Source of the DNA: Nostoc sp. 'Peltigera membranacea cyanobiont' N6
Lineage (GTDB): Bacteria; Cyanobacteriota; Cyanobacteriia; Cyanobacteriales; Nostocaceae
Reading direction: 5' to 3'
Length of the DNA stretch: 64,000 nucleotides
Assembly (NCBI RefSeq): GCF_002949735.1
Contig: NZ_CP026681.1
Location: 4,540,501 to 4,604,500, forward strand
Numbering within the stretch: the stretch's first letter is position 1; every line of letters starts with the position of its first letter. This document shows positions 45,901-53,418 of the stretch, one piece after another. The translations under genes and the position numbers were made by a program. The notes under the pieces are model-generated. The model did not search any database, was not told the origin of the DNA, and saw nothing but the letters and a program-made list of their open reading frames with translations.

Positions 45901-48900
45901 GGTGGCGATTCGATTCGGGGTGCGATTCTGATTAATAAATTGCAAGCGCAATTAAACGAGATTATTCATTTTGTTGTTTTATTTGATACTAAAACAGTTG
46001 CTCAACTAGGAACTTACATAGAAGAAAACTACCCACAAGCAGTAGCACAACTGGGTGGTAAGGAAATAAATTCAACTATTGATATACCACAAGAGCGAAT
46101 CGGTGAAGCTAAAGTTTTGCAAATGCGATCGCTTATTCCTCCTCTTGCTTTCCCAATAGATGACGACGCAATCAAAAACCCGCCAGCTATATTTATTCTC
46201 TCGCCTCATCGTAGCGGCTCTACCTTACTGCGCGTCATTCTGGGAGGAAATCCGCAGTTGTTCGCGCCTCCAGAATTGGAATTGCTGACGTTTAATACAC
46301 TTGGGGAACGAAAAGCAGCATTTTCAGGACGTTACAGCTTTTGGATGGAAGGGACAATTCGGACAATCATGCAAATTCGGGGGTGTAGTCCAGAAGAAGC
46401 GATCGCACTTATGGAAGAATTAGAAGCGAAAAATCTCACTACAAAGCAGTTTTACCAACTTATACAGCGATCGCTCGGCGATAAAATCTTGGTAGACAAG
46501 ACTCCTTCCTACTCCATAGATTTAGAAACCCTAAAACGGGCGGAAATAAACTTCCAAAACCCTCTCTACATCCATCTTGTGCGTCATCCTTATGCAACGA
46601 TGCGCTCTTATGAAGAAGCCAGAGTAGAGCAAACATTTCCCTATCAACATCCTTTCAATAGGCGAGAACTCGCTGAACTCGTTTGGTTGATTAGCCATCA
46701 AAATATTCTCGAATTCTTGCAACAAGTTCCTCAAGAACGCCAGTATCAAGTCAAATTTGAAGACATAGTTAGCCAACCACAGACTAGCGTTGAGGGTTTA
46801 TGCCAATTTTTAGGGGTGGAATTCTACCCTGATATGCTGCAACCCTACAAAGAGAAAAAGCAGCGCATGACCGATGGTATCTATGCCCAGTCTAGAATGG
46901 TGGGGGATGTGAAATTTCACGAACATCAGGGCATTAATGCTAACACCGCAGATAGTTGGAAGCAGTACTACACCACCGACTTTTTAGGCGATGTGACTTG
47001 GCGAGTAGCAGAGTCTTTGGGATATCACAGAAATAACAATGCTATTCCTCAAGTTAGTCGTAAAAATCAAACTGAATCTCAGACTTTCCCGCTTTCTTTC
47101 GCCCAACAGAGACTGTGGGTTTTAGCGCAATTGGAGCCGGACAGCCCCTTCTACAATATGTTTAAAGCTGTTCGTCTCAACGGGCGTTTGGATATAGAAG
47201 TTTTAGAACGCAGTCTCAACGAGATTATCCGCCGTCACGAAATTTTACGGACCACCTTTAATGCTGTGGCGGGAACGCCTGTACAAGTAATTGCTCCCCA
47301 CGCAACCATGAAACTCTCGGTTGTAGACTTGCAAAGATTGTCAGGACAAGAAGAGTCAGAACAATTGCAACTTTTAGCAACTCAAGATCAATTGCAACCC
47401 TTTGACCTCACCAAAGGACTGTTGCTGCGAGTCACTCTGGTACAACTCAAATCAGAGTCTTATGCTTTGTTATTGACCATGCACCACATTGTCGGTGATG
47501 GCTGGTCAATGGGAGTATTCATCAAAGAATTGTCAAGTTTGTATCGAGGCTTTTTGACTGGCGAACCTTCTCCACTTCCAGAATTACCGATTCAATATGC
47601 AGATTTTACGATTTGGCAACGCCAATGGTTACAAAAAGGAACGCTCCTCCAAACCCAAATCAATTACTGGAAGCAACAGTTAGCAGCCGCACCACCTCTT
47701 TTGGAACTACCAACAGATAGACCTCGTTCGTCTGTGCAAACTTTCCGGGGTTGGTGTTTTTCCTTTCAACTGGATGCAAAACTGACGGCATCGCTGAAAG
47801 AACTCAGCCATAAATCAGGAACCACCTTATTTATGACCTTGATGGCGGCTTATGCGACTCTACTATTCCGTTACAGTGGTCAAGAAGATATTCTGTTAGG
47901 AACACCGATAGCTAGCCGCAACCAGCAAGATATAGAAGGGTTAATTGGCTTTTTTGTCAATACTTTGGTGATGCGAACTCGACTAGAAGGTAATCCCAGT
48001 TTCTCTAAACTACTAACGCAAGTGCGTTCTACTTGCATGGATGCCTACGCCAATCAAGACGTACCTTTTGAGCAGATTGTTGAAGCTTTGCAAATAGAGC
48101 GCAGTCTCAGCCACAGCCCTCTATTTCAGGTGATGTTTGCATTGCAGAATGCCTCAATAGAGCAATTAGAAACGCCTGATTTAGCTATTTATCCTCTACA
48201 TCTAGATAATGTTAACGCCAAGTTTGACCTCACCTTACAAATGTGGGAAAACACAGATGAAGGAAACTCCCTGCAAGGGTTTTGGCAATATAACACCGAT
48301 TTATTCGATGAAGACAGAATCGCTCGGATGACCGATCATTTTCAAACATTATTGGCGGGAATAGTGGCGAATCCGCAAGAATCGGTAGGTAGATTACCAT
48401 TGCTAACTGAGCGCGAACGTCATCAATTGCTAGTGGAATGGAATGATACTCAAATAGCATATCCCGATACGAAATGTATCCATCAAGTGTTTGAGGAACA
48501 GGTAGAACAAAACAGTCATGCGATCGCACTGGTGTATGAGGACGAGTCTCTAACATATCGAGAGTTAAACGATCGCGCCAATCAATTAGCGCACTACCTA
48601 CAAACCTTGGGAGTCAAAAAAGAAGTATTGGTAGGGATTTGCATCGAGCGATCGCCACAGATGATTATCGGAATGCTGGCAATTCTCAAAGCAGGCGGTG
48701 CTTATGTTCCTCTAGACTCAAGCTACCCTCAAGAACGTTTGGCTTATATGCTGAATGATTCTCAGGTATCAATACTACTGACTCAAGAACAGTTACAGAT
48801 ACCGGAAACTAACGCAAAAATTGTATTTTTAAATACTAAGAAAACTGAGGTAATTAGCAGTTATAGCCATAAAAACCCTACTAATGAAGTATCAAGTCAT

Positions 48901-51672
48901 AATCTTGCTTATGTAATTTATACCTCCGGTTCTACAGGAAAGCCGAAAGGTATAACCGTTACTCATCAAGCTGTGAATCGGTTAGTTTGTAACACTAACT
49001 ACGTGAAGTTAACAGCCGATCGCCGAGTTGCTCAAGCCTCGAATGCAGCTTTTGACGCTGCTACCTTTGAAATTTGGGGAGCTTTGCTTAATGGAGCTAG
49101 GCTAGTAGGTATTACTAAAGAAGTCCTGCTTTCGCCGCCACAACTGGCTACACAACTGCAAGATCGGCAAATTGACTTTTTGTTCATCACAACAGCTTTA
49201 TTTAACCAGCTGGTAAGTCAAGTACCAGGAATCTTTAAAACTCTCCAAACTGTTCTATTTGGTGGAGAAGCGGTTGAACCAAACTGGGTGAGAACATTAC
49301 TGCAAAATCAACCTCCAAAGCGACTGCTGCACGTTTATGGGCCAACAGAAAATACTACTTTCTCTTCCTGGTATTTAGTGCAGGAAGTTCCAGAAGGCGC
49401 AACAAACTTACCAATTGGACAACCAATTGCGAATACACAAATCTATATTCTGGATCGTCATCTCCAACCTGTACCGATTGGTGTTCCTGGCGAACTATGT
49501 ATTGGTGGTGATGGTTTAGCCAGAGGTTATCTTAACCGCCCAGATTTAACTGATGCCAAGTTTATTCCAAATCCGTTTGAGGAGGCACAATTAACTTCTA
49601 ACAAAAAGTTGTACAAAACAGGAGACTTAGCACGTTACCTACCTGACGGAAATATTGAGTTTATTGGTCGCATTGACAACCAAGTGAAAATCCGTGGCTT
49701 CCGCATCGAACTTGCAGAAATTGAGGTTGTTCTAACTCAACATTCTCAGGTAGGAGATGCCATTGTGATTACTAGGGAAGACAAGCCTGGTGTTAAGAGT
49801 TTGGCGGCTTACGTTGTTTCAGAAGGAAAACAGCCCACCAGTAACGAGTTGCGCCTGTTCCTCAAGCAAAAGCTTCCCGACTATATGATACCTGCATCCT
49901 TCACAGTTCTAGAGGCTTTTCCCATTACATCCAATGGTAAAATAGACCGCCGTGCCTTACCAGTACCAGAGTTCGAGTTTAATGACTCAATCGGCTTTGT
50001 CTCCCCCCGCACTCATACTGAAAAAATCTTGCTAAAAATTTGGCAGGATGTTTTATTATTAAAAAAAGTTTGTATTCATGACAACTTTTTTGAATTGGGC
50101 GGAGATTCCATTATTGGAATCCAAATTGTCGCCAGAGCTAATCAAGCTGGATTAAAACTAACTCCAAAACAGCTATTCCAGCATCAAACCATCGCTGAGT
50201 TAGCTGCTGTAGCCGTGACAACTACCTCCAATGAGGCAGAACAGGGCTTAGTTAAGGGCATTGTTCCCCTAACACCAATTCAGCATTGGTTCTTTGAGCG
50301 TAATTTACCCGAACCCGATCACTTTAACCAATCTTTCCTGCTAGAAGTTCCGCCAAATATCCAACCGGAATTACTAGAGCAGGCATTACAAAAGCTGGTG
50401 TACCATCATGACGCTTTACGGCTGCGGTTTGTGCAGCAAGCAGCGCAATGGCAACAGTACAACAGTGATGTGTGCGATGCAGTATCGTTAGCGATCGCTG
50501 ATTTATCCAACCTGACTCAAGCAGAACAATCAAAAGCAATTGAGTTAAAGGCAGATGAAATACAGCGATCGCTAAATATAGCAGATGGGCCGCTACTGCG
50601 GGTCGTTCTATTTAACTTAGGCAAATCTTCCCCTGGACGTTTGCTCATCGTTATCCATCACTTGGCTGTCGATGGGATTTCCTGGCGGATTTTGCTGGAA
50701 GATTTATCTGGAGCATACAAACAATTAGATAGTGGGAACAACATCCAACTTCCTGCAAAAACAACTTCCTTCAAAGATTGGGCAATCAAATTGCAGGATT
50801 ATGCAGGTACTCAAGAACTGCACTCAGAGCTAGATTACTGGCTGCACTCAAGGTCGTTCGCAGTTGCTCCTTTACCGTTGGATTCTCCTGCTATTGCGTC
50901 AGAAAACACTGTCGGTTCAAGTCAGATTGTCTCTATATCCCTGAATGCAGAACAGACTCGCACTCTGTTGCAAGATGTCCCAGTCGCCTATAACACCCAA
51001 ATTAACGATGTACTTTTGACTGCATTAGTGCAAAGTTTTGCTGGATGGACAGGCTATGACTCCCTACTAATTGAATTAGAAGGTCACGGGCGAGAGGACT
51101 TGTTTGAGGATGTAGACTTGTCCCGCACAGTAGGCTGGTTTACCAGTATATTCCCCATTTGCTTAAAACTTGGAGGTCTTCACCATCCTGGCGAGGCTCT
51201 CAAGTCGGTCAAAGAGCAACTGCGACGCATCCCCAACCGAGGTATTGGCTATGGCATCCTGCGGTATCTGAGCATGGATGCAACCATAAACAAGCAACTT
51301 GAGCTACTCCCTCAAGCTCAGGTGAGTTTTAATTACTTGGGTCAATTCGACCAAACGCACCTAGCACCCCTTGGTTGGAAATATGCCCAAGAGTCTAGCG
51401 GTTCTATTCACAGCCCCAAAGGACAGCGCCGCCATTTGTTGAATGTGAATGGATTAGTCATTGAAGGCAGATTGCAACTGGAGTGGAAATATAGCGCTGC
51501 TTTCCATCACCAAGCTACTGTAGAAAACTTGGCTAAAAACTATCTGAAAGTCTTAGAAGCTATTATCGACCACTGTATATCAAAAGAAGCAGGAGGCTAT
51601 ACTCCTTCAGATTTCCCTGAAGTTGGTTTAAGCCAAGAAGCGTTGGACGAACTGCTAGCAGAAATTGAATAA
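42904..51672 (+). CDS. NRPS with FkbM/FkbH glyceryl-loading, sulfotransferase and C-A-PCP-E module
   Basis: 2,922 aa from the ATG at 42904 (MNTQHLLKHISKQ); an upstream TTG (42826) would add unlikely residues. Domains in order: FkbH-type N-terminal region (10-75, ITATFTSEPIEDSLSYWLEE); FkbM methyltransferase (about 130-368, IIDVGANIGLFTLFA); FkbH HAD domain (about 395-835, ALDCDHTLWSGICGEDG near 508), which in other systems loads a glyceryl unit from 1,3-bisphosphoglycerate; 27-residue tandem repeats; carrier (Ser1003 in GGDS); sulfotransferase (about 1093-1365, PAPS loop SPHRSGSTLL); condensation domain (HHIVGDG at 1527-1533); adenylation domain (YTSGSTGKPKG near 2005); PCP (Ser2402 in GGDS); epimerisation domain (HHLAVDG at 2585-2591, EGHGRE). 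Manual alignment to GrsA gives the pocket D-A-F-F-L-G-V-T-F-K, like known Ile-type codes. Predicted product: O-methyl-sulfo-glyceryl-D-aliphatic residue on the PCP. Confidence 0.92.
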   Translation: MNTQHLLKHISKQKIVITATFTSEPIEDSLSYWLEEIGVPYSIEFAPYNQVFQELLNPVSLLTNNQNGVNVALVRFEDWEETKNRLQLTVDDYLKEEIFGDRLRHTLPNHLEIAHLNQYETEYLYQEIFGDRVYLKHGIVFNEDDCIIDVGANIGLFTLFAQQKSPKGTIYAFEPAPHAFDKLQTNAKLYCQNTHLFNCGLGGERKEETFTFYPRSSVFSSFAADTEQDEKAIRSVIINMLQRDNSLDEESLERLADEFLKDRLERETYQAQLRTLSEIIEEYKIEKIDLLKLDAEKSELAILQGIKDHHWSLIKQIAMEVHDQEGSTIQHVMQLLENKGFQFVVDEESLLHGSGLFNIYATRPNLKQSSVSQQFEKNPVQLEQIVKDFGSALKTAITRSAESSSASRSPNPYLVFICPPSPTTDAADNTLHERMQELLAADLKDVSGMYLIKSQELTSTYPVEEYYDPYGDELGHIPYTPTFFCTLGTMLARKIFALQSSPYKVIALDCDHTLWSGICGEDGVGGVKINPPYRALQEFIIAQQAAGKLICLCSKNEQEDVFAVFDQHPDMVMGRHHLVNWRINWESKSENLKALATELQLSLDSFIFIDDNPIECAEVRANCPEVLTLQLPEQPDRIPQFLQHIWAFDQLQATEEDQQRTNLYQQNVQRQRLQQDSFSFSDFLAQLNLEIEISPMQSEQLSRVAQLTQRTNQFNLTTIRRSEAEIQQLCNSEKLECRVVKVKDRFGDYGLVGLLLFESQENALVVDTFLLSCRVLGRGVEHRMLSYLGTLAQQRGLGRVELFYIPTKKNQPAWDFLTSVGRQFQQENDGGWLFEFPSQTASESKLLLISDIDRVDIQSDGSLVETASSEGNKVLVSDIDRVDIQSDGNLVETASSEGNKILISDIDIVDIQSDREAKFGSDSSAKIASFADFFDRIARNLYSPELILKEIASRQQRQRSQLDIEFVAPRNPIEKAIAHLFAEALKLDRVGINDNFFELGGDSIRGAILINKLQAQLNEIIHFVVLFDTKTVAQLGTYIEENYPQAVAQLGGKEINSTIDIPQERIGEAKVLQMRSLIPPLAFPIDDDAIKNPPAIFILSPHRSGSTLLRVILGGNPQLFAPPELELLTFNTLGERKAAFSGRYSFWMEGTIRTIMQIRGCSPEEAIALMEELEAKNLTTKQFYQLIQRSLGDKILVDKTPSYSIDLETLKRAEINFQNPLYIHLVRHPYATMRSYEEARVEQTFPYQHPFNRRELAELVWLISHQNILEFLQQVPQERQYQVKFEDIVSQPQTSVEGLCQFLGVEFYPDMLQPYKEKKQRMTDGIYAQSRMVGDVKFHEHQGINANTADSWKQYYTTDFLGDVTWRVAESLGYHRNNNAIPQVSRKNQTESQTFPLSFAQQRLWVLAQLEPDSPFYNMFKAVRLNGRLDIEVLERSLNEIIRRHEILRTTFNAVAGTPVQVIAPHATMKLSVVDLQRLSGQEESEQLQLLATQDQLQPFDLTKGLLLRVTLVQLKSESYALLLTMHHIVGDGWSMGVFIKELSSLYRGFLTGEPSPLPELPIQYADFTIWQRQWLQKGTLLQTQINYWKQQLAAAPPLLELPTDRPRSSVQTFRGWCFSFQLDAKLTASLKELSHKSGTTLFMTLMAAYATLLFRYSGQEDILLGTPIASRNQQDIEGLIGFFVNTLVMRTRLEGNPSFSKLLTQVRSTCMDAYANQDVPFEQIVEALQIERSLSHSPLFQVMFALQNASIEQLETPDLAIYPLHLDNVNAKFDLTLQMWENTDEGNSLQGFWQYNTDLFDEDRIARMTDHFQTLLAGIVANPQESVGRLPLLTERERHQLLVEWNDTQIAYPDTKCIHQVFEEQVEQNSHAIALVYEDESLTYRELNDRANQLAHYLQTLGVKKEVLVGICIERSPQMIIGMLAILKAGGAYVPLDSSYPQERLAYMLNDSQVSILLTQEQLQIPETNAKIVFLNTKKTEVISSYSHKNPTNEVSSHNLAYVIYTSGSTGKPKGITVTHQAVNRLVCNTNYVKLTADRRVAQASNAAFDAATFEIWGALLNGARLVGITKEVLLSPPQLATQLQDRQIDFLFITTALFNQLVSQVPGIFKTLQTVLFGGEAVEPNWVRTLLQNQPPKRLLHVYGPTENTTFSSWYLVQEVPEGATNLPIGQPIANTQIYILDRHLQPVPIGVPGELCIGGDGLARGYLNRPDLTDAKFIPNPFEEAQLTSNKKLYKTGDLARYLPDGNIEFIGRIDNQVKIRGFRIELAEIEVVLTQHSQVGDAIVITREDKPGVKSLAAYVVSEGKQPTSNELRLFLKQKLPDYMIPASFTVLEAFPITSNGKIDRRALPVPEFEFNDSIGFVSPRTHTEKILLKIWQDVLLLKKVCIHDNFFELGGDSIIGIQIVARANQAGLKLTPKQLFQHQTIAELAAVAVTTTSNEAEQGLVKGIVPLTPIQHWFFERNLPEPDHFNQSFLLEVPPNIQPELLEQALQKLVYHHDALRLRFVQQAAQWQQYNSDVCDAVSLAIADLSNLTQAEQSKAIELKADEIQRSLNIADGPLLRVVLFNLGKSSPGRLLIVIHHLAVDGISWRILLEDLSGAYKQLDSGNNIQLPAKTTSFKDWAIKLQDYAGTQELHSELDYWLHSRSFAVAPLPLDSPAIASENTVGSSQIVSISLNAEQTRTLLQDVPVAYNTQINDVLLTALVQSFAGWTGYDSLLIELEGHGREDLFEDVDLSRTVGWFTSIFPICLKLGGLHHPGEALKSVKEQLRRIPNRGIGYGILRYLSMDATINKQLELLPQAQVSFNYLGQFDQTHLAPLGWKYAQESSGSIHSPKGQRRHLLNVNGLVIEGRLQLEWKYSAAFHHQATVENLAKNYLKVLEAIIDHCISKEAGGYTPSDFPEVGLSQEALDELLAEIE
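45451..45652 (+). repeat. 81-base in-frame tandem repeat in NRPS linker
   Basis: Two full units and a partial third, with the repeat word TCCGATATAGATAGAGTAGA starting at 45451, 45532 and (variant) 45613, a period of 81 bases (27 residues). They encode SDIDRVDIQSDG-LVETASSEGNK between the FkbH and carrier domains. The first two units differ at only a few bases, so the duplication looks recent. Confidence 0.9.
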
Positions 51673-51762
51673 AGTCGTTCACAAGTCATCTCTATCAAGA
51701 TAAAACTTGCCCTCACTTTGTCCATTGTTTTAAGTTTTCCACACCAAACTTATTTATTGTTT

Positions 51763-52587
51763 ATGACAATCTCGAAAGCGACACTCACAACCACGCGTAA
51801 TCCAGGAATTTTGGTTAATAAATTTGCTTCCAAAATTTCTTGCATTTCTTATCAAAGTATGCGTCGGTCTAGCAGAGTATTGAGAGAGTTTATGCTTTAT
51901 TATTTTCCAATTTATAATCTCTCAATGAATGACTTTTTTCGTTTTTATCCCATCTTAGGTTTTATTGAAGCTCTGGTTTATCAAACCGATGATGAAGTTG
52001 AAAAAATTCAAGGTGAAGGCTATGCGACACTCCAACATTCTCCTTGGCAATCCAAACAAGAAATTATCTTGGCTGTTTTAGAAGAATACGATATTAAGCA
52101 TTCTAAAGTTGAATTTTATATGGAGAAACTGGGAGACTACTTTGAATTAGAAACTCAGATTTTAGCCAGTTCTCATGTTACTCACGAAATGATTAAAAAA
52201 GCGGCTGAATTACGCTCCTCTGACTATCGAGTATTGCATTGTACTTTACTCAAAATGTTAGGTCTAAATTACGAAGAAGAAGAGTTAAATGAAGAATTGA
52301 AATTGATGTGGCCTCTAGAAGTTGTCAATGATATTGAAGACGATTTGATGTTTTACTCAGACGATGTAGCCGCCAAACATTATAATACATACAGAATGTT
52401 TGTAAAAATTTACGGAGAGAAAGCTCCTTATTATATAAAAAAAGAGTTAGAATTTTATGAAAGTCTGTTTTATAAACAGTTAAGAAGATTTTCAGAAATT
52501 AAACGAGAATCTTTCAGCAAGCCTTGGAATGCTTATCGTCTAGACCATCCAGTACCAGTCATTCCCGAACCGATTTTAGAAGATTAA
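51763..52587 (+). CDS. Isoprenoid-synthase-like protein in NRPS cluster
   Basis: 274 aa from the ATG at 51763 (MTISKATLTTTRNPG); an upstream TTG (51718) is rejected. It is wholly helical with no TM segment. Acid-rich positions, QTDDEVEKIQGEG near residue 75 and VVNDIEDDLMFYSDDV near 188-203, sit about where class I isoprenoid synthases carry their metal-binding DDxxD and NDxxS/DTE-like motifs, so I assign it loosely to that fold. It lies 90 bases after the first NRPS gene and four genes before an IPP isomerase, which supports a prenyl-transfer or C5-processing role. Confirmation needs a structure comparison. Confidence 0.55.
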   Translation: MTISKATLTTTRNPGILVNKFASKISCISYQSMRRSSRVLREFMLYYFPIYNLSMNDFFRFYPILGFIEALVYQTDDEVEKIQGEGYATLQHSPWQSKQEIILAVLEEYDIKHSKVEFYMEKLGDYFELETQILASSHVTHEMIKKAAELRSSDYRVLHCTLLKMLGLNYEEEELNEELKLMWPLEVVNDIEDDLMFYSDDVAAKHYNTYRMFVKIYGEKAPYYIKKELEFYESLFYKQLRRFSEIKRESFSKPWNAYRLDHPVPVIPEPILED

Positions 52588-52665
52588 TATTTTAAGGATT
52601 GCTAATAACCAATTGTTAGTTATTAATTGATATCTGCCATTGGTTATTAGCAGCTTATTAACTAA

Positions 52666-52800
52666 GGGACTGTTGGGGTAGATTTCATTGGCGTTAGTAA
52701 AGACGGTTGCCAAATAGATTATCTTTTTGCTGATGTATACTCTTTTGAAAAAGGGAAGATTAAAACTCGGAAAACTCACTTTTTTAGACCAGCAGTTTAG
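52666..52800 (+). pseudogene. 3' fragment of a SnoaL/NTF2-like gene
   Basis: Open frame of 44 codons without a start, reading GVDFIGVSKDGCQIDYLFAD then VYSFEKGKIKTRKTHFFRPAV, then TAG. The pattern (FADVYSFEKGKI...FRPA) is that of the C-terminal strands of SnoaL-like/NTF2 proteins. A TAA directly precedes it. It is a gene remnant between the isoprenoid-synthase-like gene and the APS kinase gene. Confidence 0.5.
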
Positions 52801-52818
52801 TAAAAACATAAGGGTAGG

Positions 52819-53397
52819 ATGGTGGAAGAACAGCGTGGTGTAACAATATGGTTGACTGGTTTGAGTGGTGCTGGCAAAACCACCATCTGCCAATTTTTGG
52901 AGACAGAATTGCGATCGCAAGGTTATAAAATTGAGGTGCTAGACGGTGATGTAGTTCGCCAAAACTTAAGTGAGGGGTTAACTTTCAGTAAAAAGGATCG
53001 AGACGAAAATATTCGGCGAATTGGTTTTGTAGCTCACCTGCTAACTAGAAATAATGTTATTGTACTGGTTTCAGTCATATCGCCATATCGGGCAATCCGA
53101 CAAGAAGTTAAAGAGCGCATTGGAGATTTTATTGAAGTATACGTCAATGCACCATTAGAAGTTTGCGAACAGCGAGATGTCAAAGGTTTATATAAAAAAG
53201 CTAGAGCTGGTGAAATCAAAAATTTTACTGGAATTGATGATTTATATGAAGTACCTCTGAAACCTGATGTTGAATGCAAAACTAATAAAGAAACTATTAC
53301 CCAAAGCGCAAATAAAATTTTAAAAAAGCTAGAAGAGTTAGGATACGCCAATTATCTATCGATGCCACAATTGCAAAAGAACTACTCGCGGATATGA
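52819..53397 (+). CDS. cysC: Adenylylsulfate (APS) kinase
   Basis: 192 aa. Motifs: P-loop GLSGAGKTT near residues 14-22, DGDVVRQNLSEGLTFSKKDR, ENIRRIGFVAHLL, VSVISPYRAIRQ and KGLYKKARAGEIKNFTGIDD. It phosphorylates APS to PAPS, the donor for the sulfotransferase domain in the first NRPS. The usual GIDDPYE reads GIDDLYE. Its place inside the cluster suggests that it serves product sulfation rather than general sulfate assimilation. Confidence 0.93.
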   Translation: MVEEQRGVTIWLTGLSGAGKTTICQFLETELRSQGYKIEVLDGDVVRQNLSEGLTFSKKDRDENIRRIGFVAHLLTRNNVIVLVSVISPYRAIRQEVKERIGDFIEVYVNAPLEVCEQRDVKGLYKKARAGEIKNFTGIDDLYEVPLKPDVECKTNKETITQSANKILKKLEELGYANYLSMPQLQKNYSRI

Positions 53398-53418
53398 TTA
53401 AAAGCAGGAAAAAATGAA

